Assembly (NCBI GenBank): GCA_003254925.1
Contig: QANZ01037276.1
Coordinates: forward strand, 66,536-130,535
Length of the DNA stretch: 64,000 bases
From: Chamaecrista fasciculata
Lineage: Eukaryota > Streptophyta > Magnoliopsida > Fabales > Fabaceae
Direction of reading: 5' to 3'
Below, piece by piece: positions 33,269 through 42,780 of the stretch. The notes below the pieces were generated by a model, which did no database searches, had not been told where the DNA came from, and saw only the letters and a list, made by a program, of their open reading frames with translations. The position numbers were made by a program, and so were the translations under genes. Position 1 is the stretch's first letter, and every line of letters starts with the position of its first letter.

Positions 33269-34960
33269 CTATGACCATGACCCACCCATAGTGCAACCGC
33301 AGATCGCTCTTTTTTTCTAAATTTTCTTTTCAATGTAATCCAATTTTCATAGTTATATCCACAGGTACCCTCGAAATTACTGAAACACCAAGTTTTGCAT
33401 CATATTCTTTGTAATATATATTCTGCGTTTTCATTTCTCACCCTCTTGCCTGTCAACTGATAACTATCGTCAATTACTGTTGCCACTTGCCAAAAGGCCG
33501 ATCTGTAACCCTGCTTTTCGTTTTTACTAAAGTTTGACCAATGTTTCGTAGAATAATAGAATATGTTGCTGGCTGCATAAAACTGAGTTTCGATATTTAA
33601 TATGCAGTAATTTGAGACCAAAAAGAGTTACATAGAGATGATGATATTGCATGAGTTTTGTCATTCTAACTTTTAATCGCATTTTAAATATTCGACATTA
33701 TATTAAATAAAGTTTGAAATGATGGGAAAACGATTATTTAAAGTTTAAACTAAACTTGAAATGATTTAATTAATTTAATAAATATAATATAAGGATAATA
33801 TTAATGAAACAGCGAGAAACCTAGAATAAAAGTTACAATTAGCACAGGAACAACTGTTTGGTATGGAAGAAAATATTGACAAGTATTTTTTTTTTGGAAC
33901 AATATTGACAAGTTGTATTACTTCAACTGTTTTTTATTATTTAATTATTTTGGATAATTTGTCCGGTAATAGGGCAACCAGCGAAAGTGATCTTGAAACT
34001 TGAGACTTGACAGTTTCGGCCAGCAGTTGAAACTTGAAACTTTTCAGCTTTCATGCCAAAGACAAGACTCGTCACTGAACTCAGTTAATTTTAACCACTG
34101 AAATCAATTCTTTTTCTCACTAAACTCTAGCATATATGGTTCACGTTCCATTGGAAATTTCTCTAAACATACTAGTGTACATAGTATTGGCTGGATCCTC
34201 TACCATGCCTTTTTGGTGCTGTCTCTGCGGTCCAAAACATCTGATCCGTTTATCATATCTAATGGTCCTTTTTGTGCCACGTGTCCCATTTTCTTTTTTT
34301 GCAATTGCACCCTATCTTTTTCTCGCCAAATTCTTTTGCTGTGAAATCGATTTTCATCCTCTTAATGCCGTCGCCGCTATCTATCACTGTGGCCACTATC
34401 CACCGTCGTTCTTCATCTCCGTCGTCCGTCCCCGTCGTCTGTCGTCCGTCGTCGTTGTTTATCATCATCGATTTTGTTCACGTCTTCGTCTCTTGTTTTT
34501 GAACTCCATCGTTTTAAACACACACACACCCAAGACGCTGTCTCACGTACGCCGTCCACCGCTGCTGCCGTCGTTGCAAACGTCGTCGCGGGTCAGGTCC
34601 AACGCTCCCCATCGGTTTGTGCGTTTTTCCCCTCTTCTTCACTTGGTTCAACTTTTTTTGATCAACCTTCAATGTTATTGTTATGGGTTGTTGGATTGGT
34701 GAATACGGATGAATTCTGATAGTTTTTTAATCACTCTAGAGCTATGGCTTGAAATCTGGTTCTCCTTTCACAATTTTTCTTGGACCCGATAAAGTTTAGG
34801 TTATCTTTAAAATCTTAATTTTTGGTTAAACTCTCAAGTTTTCTGATACCCATTGATCCTAACTAATTTGGTTTTCTGATACCCAATCTATAAAATCCCA
34901 TTGCATTTGTATGGCATTTATTTTATCTTCTTGCAATTGTGATAAGAAACCACTGATAAT
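33269..34960. other. Intergenic; one unrecognised 188-codon open frame
   Basis: Begins with the 3' UTR of the GDT1 gene. A plus-strand frame at 34136-34702 is open for 188 codons. It is built on CGTCGT/CCGTCG simple sequence and CACACA repeats, has no known motif, and has competing frames of equal length, so I do not call it a gene. Confidence 0.4.
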
Positions 34961-34969
34961 ATATTCTAG

Positions 34970-35200
34970 TAGAGGGGATCAGAGGAAGGAAGGAAGGCAA
35001 AACAATGTCTCACTACTCTAGTTGAAGGACCTGGGTTTCGAACCCGCTCCCCCATCATCTCAAATTGATGTTGTCACGAGGCATTAATCATTGTGGCAGG
35101 GGCCACATGTGAGCATATTGCATATACTTAATGTATTATACCAAATTTGGGGGGGGGGGGCATGGCGCTGGCCCCCCTCCCTCCGCCACTGGTTCTAAAC
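34970..35200. repeat. Transposon-like remnant ending CTCCGCCACTG
   Basis: Contains GACCTGGGTTTCGAACCC, AGGGGCCACATGTGAGC, a G12 run (about 35149-35160), GGCGCTGGCCCCCCTCCCTC and CGCCACTGG. The reverse complement of the last string, CAGTGGCGGAG, is a common terminus of plant repeats. The matching other end is not seen. Confidence 0.4.
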
Positions 35201-35489
35201 GTTAGGCATGTTCTGGGAAATGGTTAACAGTGCTGATTTTTTGGCCTACCACACCAAATCACTATTGTAGTTTGTTTTTTTGAATTTAGTTGGTGTTTAC
35301 TGGTTCCTTGTTTTCAGGTCTGTTATTTTTGTCCATGGCCCTAGTTTGTAGTCCTAACTGTTTCAAATAGACCTGGGCGTAGAAGCAGAAGGCAGATTTG
35401 AGATATTATCATTTGTACTTGAAATTAGAAGCATTGATCCTAGATTCTGGTGACTTTTTGTCTAATTTCCTTTCCCTAGGGGGATTCAA

Positions 35490-35706
35490 AGGAGAATGTT
35501 GTTAACACCCTCAAGATTTATAACTCCATTGGGAAGCCCAATGATGAAGGCTCTGAGGATGACGAAGCTGGATCCTCAGGATGCATGGCTTCCCATAACA
35601 GAGTCCAGAAATGGGAATAAGTACTATGCTGCTTTTCATACACTCTGCTCTGGCATTGGCCTTCAGGCTCTTATTCTCCCTTATGCCTTCACTGTTTTTG
35701 GTTGGT
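35490..35706 (+). pseudogene. Fragment of a lysine/histidine-transporter-like gene (LHT8/AATL1 type)
   Basis: The open stretch reads RFITPLGSPMMKALRMTKLD, then PQDAWLPITESRNGN-YYAAF and HTLCSGIGLQALILPYAFTV-FGW. This is the hydrophilic N-terminal region and first membrane segment of LHT-like amino-acid permeases (family AAAP). It starts after a plausible acceptor (CCCTAG near 35480) and breaks off at FGW with no proper donor. The remaining ten or so membrane segments are absent nearby. Only one exon's worth is present, so this is a duplicated or captured fragment. Confidence 0.8.
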
Positions 35707-36275
35707 ATGTATGAACTATATATATATGCATGCAGGACATGGGGAATTAATTAAGTGATGGAACATATATATATATATATATATGCATGCAGGACATGGG
35801 GAATAATAACATTGAGCAGTGTTCATATGGCAGCTTTTCATATATATATATATAGCTAGCAAGTTGATGTATCAAATATATATATATATATATGTATATA
35901 TTCGATCTCCTCACTCATGAAAATTTTGGAGATATCATCAAAAGTCATTGGAAATTTAAATTTCTCATTCTATTAAATTTAAAATACAAATTATAGAGTT
36001 ATAAATGAGAAATCAAATGAAATTTCATCTCAGGTGTCTAGTGATATATATATATATAGTCATTATATCTCTAGTTTTCATACACGTATAGGAAAGAATG
36101 TGGCTTACAATTTACTGAAGTTGGTTTGGCAGACTTGCCTAAAATGTCCTCTTTGATAATTGTTTTCTTCTATTTCCATTCTACCATATACAAGATTGTT
36201 TCACTAAAACTTTTGACCCTCTCCCCTAAACAAATCATCGAAACATTAAATTGACTGTATTTCATTTATATAAAG

Positions 36276-36569
36276 GTGTCTGTTATGAAAAGGCTTAGAC
36301 ATCCAAATGTTCTTTTCATGGGAGCAGTGACTTCTCCTCAACGTCTCTGCATCGTGACAGAGTTCCTTCCATGGTTTGTTTTCAGAGCTTCATTTTAGTC
36401 TTGTTTCTAGTTTGTTCTTTTTCCCTGTGTTTTGAAATACAGCTTTGGGCTGATTGTTGCAATAATTTATATTTTAATTAATCTGTTCAGAGGAAGCTTG
36501 TTTCGCTTACTCCAGAGAAACACTAGCAAACTTGGCTGGAGGCGGTGAGTTCATATGGCCTTAGACATT
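36276..36569 (+). pseudogene. Fragment of a Raf-like MAPKKK kinase gene (two exons, intron kept)
   Basis: Exon A (36276-36373) reads [18 protein letters not shown], then [14 protein letters not shown], kinase subdomains III-V of plant Raf-like kinases (PAS-Raf/EDR1 group). Exon B (36491-36569) reads GSLFRLLQRNTSKLGWRR, a stop (36546-36548) and VHMALDI. The stop replaces an expected Arg (CGA to TGA). One Leu is missing from the usual NVLLFMG, and the exon A donor is mutated (CCATG/GTTTG). The intron between them is kept, so the copy came from genomic DNA. The catalytic loop is absent. Same orientation as the LHT fragment 570 bp upstream. Confidence 0.82.
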
Positions 36570-36979
36570 GTGAGTATCTGTACAACTGTTGTGGTCAAAA
36601 CATCTCGTGTAAATGGTGCTGATCTTCGTAGGATCGGTGTCATGGTCATTTTGGTTCTCATTTTCCTCATTGGTTTTATTTTTCCATTTTGGACATTTTT
36701 CTTGCTTAATTTTAAGTAACTACAGTGGCTGGTATAAATAATAAAATTTTGCACTTTCATGTAGATACTTCTGTTGCTTGCTGTCTGGGCCTGAGCCTTT
36801 GTCTACCTTTGAGAAGGATTGAGCATGACATGTAGCAGAAGATCTTAATCTTCCAGTTATGCACCTGAAAGGCTGAAATTACTAGTGTTCACCCTGGATT
36901 TCTCAGCTTTTTGGAGGGGAGCATGTGACTCTTGACTGGAATGAAAGTGAAGTGCAAAATCAGAGAATGAGAGAAATAC

Positions 36980-37438
36980 TGATAGGTTCCCTGCACAGTA
37001 TCTCAGAAAATAGGCTAAAAGACAGCCTCTAACTTCATTAACATATAAGAAGAACAGTCAACCAGCAAATTACAAAGTACTAGCAACTAAGACAATCCGA
37101 AACACAACAAGAACAATGACAGAAATGCAAAGATAACTGGGCATTCGAGAGGCCAGACTCTCCCAACCAAATCCCTACTAATTTCCTGAATGAACCATAA
37201 CCAGCACTCCCCCTAAACCAAATACAGTCAGCACACACTCACACAGCAGCCTCCAAACCTCCACTAATGTGTCAGAGGTAGTTAAGCCCTGCTGTTCCCA
37301 CTCCCTGTACTAACTACTACCTCTTTTCCTTTCTTTTTGTCACATTGGGACTGATTTGTTGCTGGCCCAATTCCCCTAGGCCCATCCTTGTTCCTTCTCT
37401 TATAAGTCTTCCACTCACTTAGCTTCTTAGGCCCATCA
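36980..37438 (-). repeat. 3' LTR of the Gypsy element
   Basis: 459 bp, nearly identical to 42028-42486. The polyprotein stop codon (37282-37284) lies inside it, so the last fifty or so residues are LTR-encoded. It is preceded on the minus strand by the purine tract TTAGGGGAGGGTAT. Confidence 0.96.
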
Positions 37439-40400
37439 ATACCCTCCCCTAAGAGTTTCACCTTGTCCTCAAGGTGGAAGTGAGGAAATTGTGATTGAAT
37501 CATAGTATAATCCTCCCATGTGCTTTCGAAGTCAGGTAGGGTGTGCCACTTAATGAGAACTTGAATGTTACTCTTCCCATCATCTCTGATTTGCAGAACC
37601 TCCGCCGGCTCAACTTGTAATTCCATATCTTCAGTTAACGCCTCAGGTAATGGTTGTGTGGGAACCGAAGGGTGAAGAGCCTTCTTGAGTTGAGAGACAT
37701 GAAAAACCGGGTGAATTCTGGTGGTCTCGGGCAGCTCCAAGCGATAGGCAACCTCACCATACTTGGCTGTAATTTTATAAGGCCCATAAAACCGAGGGCT
37801 GAGCTTCTCATTCATCTTCTTAGCTAAAGAACGCAGTTTGTATGGGCTGATTTTCAGATAGACTGAGTCCCCAACCTCGAAATGCACTTCCCTTCTATGC
37901 TTGTCAGCATACAACTTCATTCTTTCTTGTGCCTTGGTCAAGTTTTGCTCGAGTTCATCCAACACCACATTTCTAGCTCTAATGTGTGCATTGACGTCCT
38001 CCACAGCAGAGTCATAATCCTCCCACCTAAAGAGGGATGGTGGTTCCCTCCCATATAGAGCCTTAAATGGGGTCATACCCGTGGATTGGTTAAATGTGGT
38101 ATTGAACCAATATTCTGCCCATGCCATCCACTTGCTCCATTGCTTGGGTGCTTCGCCTGTAAAACATCTTAGGTAAGTCTCCAAAGTTCTATTGACAACC
38201 TCCGTTTGGCCATCGGTTTCCGGATGGTAACCCGAGCTATAATTGAGAGTTGTCCCCGACATCTTGAAGAGCTCCTTCCAAAACTGACTTATGAATATTC
38301 TATCCCTATCCGACACTATGGATTTCGGAAACCCATGTAATCTGACTACTCCTTGGATGAAGGCAGCTGCTACATCCTTCGCTGTAAAAGGGTGATGCAA
38401 AGGGATAAAATGAGCATACTTCGTGAATCTATCCACCACTACCATAATGGTGTCATACCCCTTGGACTTGGGCAACTTCACAATAAAATCCATGCTGATA
38501 TCCTCCCAAACATGTTGTGGTATGGGCAAAGGCTGCAGTAACCCAGCCGGATTCATGGCTTGATACTTGTTTCTTTGGCAAACATCACACTTCGACACAA
38601 ACTCTTGAACATCTTTTTTTAACCCCTCCCAATACACAATCGCAGCCAACCTTTTATAAGTCCTCAAATACCCCGAATGACCCCCAATGGGTGATGAGTG
38701 AAATTCAGCCATCAGTTTTGGAATTCTAGAGGAACTTTTAGGAAGAACCAACCGGCCTTTATACCTCAAACTCCCATGCTCCAAACTGAATCCTTCAGGT
38801 GGCGTTTCCCCCTTCAAAATCTGCTCCCGAATGCTGGTCAACTTCGTATCCTTCTCAATCTCTCTATCCCATTCTTCTAAATCCTCATACTGCCATAGGG
38901 AGAATCCTTTAAACTCTAGCACTTCCCCTCTCCTCGAAAGAGCATCAGCCGCCTTATTTTGGATGCCGGGTTTGTAGTGGATTTCAAATTTGAACCCCAT
39001 CAACTTGGACACCCACTTTTGTTGGGATTCTCCCAAAACCCGCTGCTCCAATAAATACTTAAGAGCCTTTTGATCAGTACGAATGACAAATTTATGCCCC
39101 ATCAAGTAATGTTGCCACTTTTTCACTGCAAATACTATGGCCATCAACTCCCGCTCATAAACCGAACTTTGTTTTGCTCGATTGGACAAAATCTGGCTGT
39201 GATAAGCGATTGGGCGACCTTCTTGCATGAGAACAGCCCCTACTCCACTCCCCGAGGCATCGGCTTCAACTACAAAGACTTTAGAAAAGTCTGGCATGGC
39301 TAAAACTGGAACGGAAGTCATAGCTGTCTTCAAATCTTCAAATGCCTTTTGTGCTGTTTCACTCCAAATAAAAGAGTCTTTCTTCAATAAATTTGTTAGA
39401 GGAGCCGCGATCTTCCCATAGTCCTTGACAAACTTCCTATAATATCCCGTGAGACCGAGAAAACCTCTCAAGGCCTTCAAATCTCTTGGGACCGGCCAGT
39501 TGACCATGCTTTCAATTTTTTTAGGATCCGCATGCACTCCTTGACCAGAAATAATGTGTCCCAAATACTCCAATTGGGGTTGCTCGAACACACACTTCTT
39601 GAGATTAAGGACCAGCTGGTTATCTCTCAACAAGGACAACACTTTCCGGAGATGCTCCATGTGGGAGAGGTGATCGCGGCTATAAACAAGGATGTCGTCA
39701 AAAAATACCAGCACAAACTTCCTCAAATGAGCCTTGAAGACCTCATTCATCAAAAACTGAAAAGTGGAGGGAGCATTCGTCAAACCAAAGGGCATGACCA
39801 TGAATTCATAATGCCCCTCATGTGTCCGAAAAGCTGTCTTGTGTTCATCCCCATCCCTAATCCGAATTTGGTGGTACCCAGACTTCAAATCGAGTTTGGA
39901 AAAAATGGTGGCAGCCCCCAACTCGTCCAGCAGCTCATCTATGGCGGGAATCGGAAATTTATCCGGAATGGTGATCTTATTGAGGCTCCGATAGTCAACA
40001 CAAAAGCGCCAGCTCCCATCTTTCTTCTTCACAAGTAAGACCGGACTTGAGTAGGGACTACTACTAGGCCGAATGATCCCTGCGACAAGCATCTCATTCA
40101 CTAATTTCTCAATCTCGGTCTTTTGTGAGTGCGGATACCGATAAGGTCGAATGTTGGGAGGTTGTTCTCCTTCTTTAATGATTATGGCATGATCTCTTGG
40201 TCGGGAAGGCGGTAATCCCGCTGTAGGCAGTGTCACCTCTGGAAATTCATCCAACAATGTCTTAATTTCATCCGTCAAACCTGACTCAATGTTCTTCTCT
40301 AGGATCATCTCTCCAAACTCTATTAAAAACCCTTGCTCCCCAGCATTCACTGACTTCAGAATTGATTTAAGAGATACTAGTGTTTTGCTTAGAGACGGAT

Positions 40401-42000
40401 CGCCCCGTAAGCACACCACTTGATTGTCTTGCCTAATCTTCATAGTGAGTCGTCCCCAATTAACCTTAACTTCCCCCAGAGATTCCAACCACTCCATACC
40501 TAAGACCATGTCAGCACCTCCCAAATCAAAAAGGTAGAAAGATTGTTGCACTTGTAAACCCTGAATTTCCACATTCACATCCTTGCAAACACCGGCCCCT
40601 TGAACCCGATACCCATCACCCACTGTAACTTGGTAGGTTGATGTTTTCTGTACCTCTAATTCTAGACGAGCAGCAGAGGTAGATGAAATGAAATTGTGAG
40701 AAGCCCCACTGTCAATGAGAATCAATACTTCAGTATCCTTCACCCTACCCATGAGTTTCATGGTCCTTCCCTTGTTGATACCAACAATAGAATGCATAGA
40801 TAGAGCCATTAGAGAGGTTGACGAGTGGTCTGGGTCACTCACAACAACCTCTTCTTCCTGGGTTTCTTCATCATTGTCACCATCGGCCTCTTCTCCCTCA
40901 CTTGATAACAGAATCACGTTTAATTGTTTGTTCTTGCATCGATGGCCCGGGCTGAATTTTTCATCACAACGATAACAAAGACCCTTCTCTCTACGTTTCG
41001 CTGCCTCTTCTTCAGTAAGTCGACGGAAAGAGTTTGGTTTACTGACCGAAGCTGCAGATGAAGGTGTCGCTGAGTTCGCTGCTGAAGTTGCTGGCGATGT
41101 GCGCTTGTCGAAGGCTTTAGTCTCCCCACTACGAGCAGCAACTGATGCAGAAACATGTGACACTGTTGGGTCCTTCGAAGGAGCAGCCCAATTAGTGTAT
41201 TTAGTGAAAGTGGGCCTTAGTTCGTCCCATTTAGGCCCAAGTGGAGGCTTCATGGGTTTGGGCTTACGTGATTCTTCAATCTTCTTCAAAGTCTGATTTT
41301 TCTCTTCAATCTTTTGGGCCATCTCCATGAGGTCCTCTAAATCATGCGACTTACAAAGCCTCAACTCAGCTTTTACCTCGTCTCTCAGCCCGTTCTGGAA
41401 AGCGCCGATGAGCACGTCGTCAGGAGCATGCTTCAACGGTGCCGATAGTTTCTCGAACTGATCACGATACTCCTCCAAACTCCCCTCCTGTTTCAGCGCC
41501 ATGAGTATTTCATAATGGTTTCCCATTTGTGAGTCATGGAACCTCCTTATCAATTTTTCTTTGAATTCATCCCATCCCTTCCAAGGCTTGTGCACCTCCA
41601 CCCATTGGAGCCAATGCAATGCTCTCCCTTCCAAGCAAACAGCGATGGCCTCTATTTTTTCTTTCTCCGGAATCTTGTTGACAGTGAAATAACGCTCAAT
41701 GCGAAAAAGCCAACCCAAAGCATCCTCTCCATTAAAAATGGGGAGTTCAAGCTTGCGACGCTGTGAGGACTCGACTTCTTCCACCAGTTTTGGTTCCGCT
41801 GCATGAGTCTGCTCCACCACAATTTGGTCTCCAGATGCTTCGCTACCCTCATTCTCAGGAACTCCACCTTTCTTCATTAAAAAGTCGCGTATCTCTGTTA
41901 TCCCTTCCATGACGGTATCCACCTTATCCAGCCTTGTGTTAATGAGTGTAACTTCCTTCTCCAACTGTTCGATTCTTGCCTCCATCTCTCTCAGGCCCAA
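37282..42000 (-). CDS. Gag-Pol polyprotein, Ty3/Gypsy with chromodomain, 1572 aa
   Basis: One open frame without stops. Order: N-terminal coiled-coil ([11 protein letters not shown], residue 8 on); retrotransposon Gag ([11 protein letters not shown], about 95-230); CCHC zinc knuckle [14 protein letters not shown] (about 345); aspartic protease [12 protein letters not shown] (about 430); reverse transcriptase with [20 protein letters not shown] and the YxDD-equivalent [10 protein letters not shown]; RNase H ([14 protein letters not shown]); integrase H2C2 finger ([12 protein letters not shown] ... CDVCQRNK) and DDE core ([30 protein letters not shown]); then a chromodomain-like end ([18 protein letters not shown]). 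Protease before RT and integrase after RNase H defines Ty3/Gypsy. The start lies 27 bp inside the 5' LTR boundary. Likely able to encode a working polyprotein. Confidence 0.95.
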   Translation of the reverse strand: MGLREMEARIEQLEKEVTLINTRLDKVDTVMEGITEIRDFLMKKGGVPENEGSEASGDQIVVEQTHAAEPKLVEEVESSQRRKLELPIFNGEDALGWLFRIERYFTVNKIPEKEKIEAIAVCLEGRALHWLQWVEVHKPWKGWDEFKEKLIRRFHDSQMGNHYEILMALKQEGSLEEYRDQFEKLSAPLKHAPDDVLIGAFQNGLRDEVKAELRLCKSHDLEDLMEMAQKIEEKNQTLKKIEESRKPKPMKPPLGPKWDELRPTFTKYTNWAAPSKDPTVSHVSASVAARSGETKAFDKRTSPATSAANSATPSSAASVSKPNSFRRLTEEEAAKRREKGLCYRCDEKFSPGHRCKNKQLNVILLSSEGEEADGDNDEETQEEEVVVSDPDHSSTSLMALSMHSIVGINKGRTMKLMGRVKDTEVLILIDSGASHNFISSTSAARLELEVQKTSTYQVTVGDGYRVQGAGVCKDVNVEIQGLQVQQSFYLFDLGGADMVLGMEWLESLGEVKVNWGRLTMKIRQDNQVVCLRGDPSLSKTLVSLKSILKSVNAGEQGFLIEFGEMILEKNIESGLTDEIKTLLDEFPEVTLPTAGLPPSRPRDHAIIIKEGEQPPNIRPYRYPHSQKTEIEKLVNEMLVAGIIRPSSSPYSSPVLLVKKKDGSWRFCVDYRSLNKITIPDKFPIPAIDELLDELGAATIFSKLDLKSGYHQIRIRDGDEHKTAFRTHEGHYEFMVMPFGLTNAPSTFQFLMNEVFKAHLRKFVLVFFDDILVYSRDHLSHMEHLRKVLSLLRDNQLVLNLKKCVFEQPQLEYLGHIISGQGVHADPKKIESMVNWPVPRDLKALRGFLGLTGYYRKFVKDYGKIAAPLTNLLKKDSFIWSETAQKAFEDLKTAMTSVPVLAMPDFSKVFVVEADASGSGVGAVLMQEGRPIAYHSQILSNRAKQSSVYERELMAIVFAVKKWQHYLMGHKFVIRTDQKALKYLLEQRVLGESQQKWVSKLMGFKFEIHYKPGIQNKAADALSRRGEVLEFKGFSLWQYEDLEEWDREIEKDTKLTSIREQILKGETPPEGFSLEHGSLRYKGRLVLPKSSSRIPKLMAEFHSSPIGGHSGYLRTYKRLAAIVYWEGLKKDVQEFVSKCDVCQRNKYQAMNPAGLLQPLPIPQHVWEDISMDFIVKLPKSKGYDTIMVVVDRFTKYAHFIPLHHPFTAKDVAAAFIQGVVRLHGFPKSIVSDRDRIFISQFWKELFKMSGTTLNYSSGYHPETDGQTEVVNRTLETYLRCFTGEAPKQWSKWMAWAEYWFNTTFNQSTGMTPFKALYGREPPSLFRWEDYDSAVEDVNAHIRARNVVLDELEQNLTKAQERMKLYADKHRREVHFEVGDSVYLKISPYKLRSLAKKMNEKLSPRFYGPYKITAKYGEVAYRLELPETTRIHPVFHVSQLKKALHPSVPTQPLPEALTEDMELQVEPAEVLQIRDDGKSNIQVLIKWHTLPDFESTWEDYTMIQSQFPHFHLEDKVKLLGEGIDGPKKLSEWKTYKRRNKDGPRGIGPATNQSQCDKKKGKEVVVSTGSGNSRA
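37439..37455 (-). other. Polypurine tract of the Gypsy element
   Basis: On the minus strand, TTAGGGGAGGGTAT sits directly before the 3' LTR (which starts TGATGGGCC). Correct place and composition for plus-strand DNA priming. Confidence 0.8.
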
Positions 42001-42011
42001 AGAAAAGATAT

Positions 42012-42027
42012 TTGCTCTGATACCAAA
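42012..42027 (-). other. Primer-binding site (initiator tRNA-Met)
   Basis: Minus strand directly after the 5' LTR reads TT then TGGTATCAGAGC, the complement of the 3' end of plant initiator tRNA-Met. It overlaps the leader just before the polyprotein ATG. Confidence 0.9.
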
Positions 42028-42486
42028 TGATAGGTTCCCTGCACAGTATCTCAGAAAATAGGCTAAAAGACAGCCTCTAACTTCATTAACATATAAGAAG
42101 AACAGTCAACCAACAAATTACAAAGTACTAGCAGCTAAGACAATCCGAAACACAACAAGAACAATGACAGAAATGCAAAGATAACTGGGCATTCGAGAGG
42201 CCAGACTCTCCCAACCAAATCCCTACTAATTTCCTGAATGAACCATAACCAGCACTCCCCCTAAACCAAATACAGTCAGCACACACTCACACAGCAGCCT
42301 CCAAACCTCCACTAATGTGTCAGAGGTAGTTAAGCCCTGCTGTTCCCACTCCCTGTACTAACTACTACCTCTTTTCCTTTCTTTTTGTCACATTGGGACT
42401 GATTTGTTGCTAGCCCAATTCCCCTAGGCCCATCCTTGTTCCTTCTCTTATAAGTCTTCCACTCACTTAGCTTCTTAGGCCCATCA
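42028..42486 (-). repeat. 5' LTR of the Gypsy element
   Basis: 459 bp, about three substitutions from the 3' LTR (CCAGC/CCAAC, AGCAAC/AGCAGC, GCTGGCC/GCTAGCC). It contains the element's promoter. No clear TATA was scored. Confidence 0.96.
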
Positions 42487-42780
42487 AATACATAGTGCAA
42501 ACTCAGACTCCAACCATTGTATTTTTATTGTTATAGGTTCTACACTCATTGTATCATAAATACATAGGCAAGTGTAATTCAAATGTATAGACACATTGTA
42601 CTTGACTATTCATTATCAATAAAAAGAGATATTTGGAATACATTGTGTCGGCTTTCAATTGTACTCTTAATTGCAATGTTAGATACAAAATAAGCAAATG
42701 CTATGTCAAATGCAAAATAAGAAAATGCCTCCAACAAATCAAAAAGTGATTTTCATCATCCAACCCCTACTGAACTCCTC

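Larger units (their letters stand above)
36980..42486 (-). mobile_element. Intact Ty3/Gypsy chromovirus LTR retrotransposon
   Basis: Complete element of 5507 bp on the minus strand, with 5-bp target duplications AATAC at 36975-36979 and 42487-42491. Both LTRs are 459 bp, begin TG and end CA on the plus strand, and differ at about three positions, so the insertion is young. It encodes one uninterrupted polyprotein. Single-ORF layout, small size, short LTRs and a C-terminal chromodomain point to a chromovirus, perhaps the Reina lineage (inference). It inserted just upstream of the FAR1-related gene's 3' end and downstream of the kinase fragment. Confidence 0.97.

Noticed and set aside
34136-34702. 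188-codon plus-strand frame
   Set aside because: Built on CGTCGT and CACACA simple sequence, no recognisable domain, equally long competing frames in the same DNA.
35035-35060. tRNA B-box-like GGTTTCGAACCC
   Set aside because: No cloverleaf can be drawn around it; it lies in a repeat remnant.
39532-40038. 168-codon plus-strand frame inside the Gypsy element
   Set aside because: Shadow of the reverse-transcriptase coding strand.
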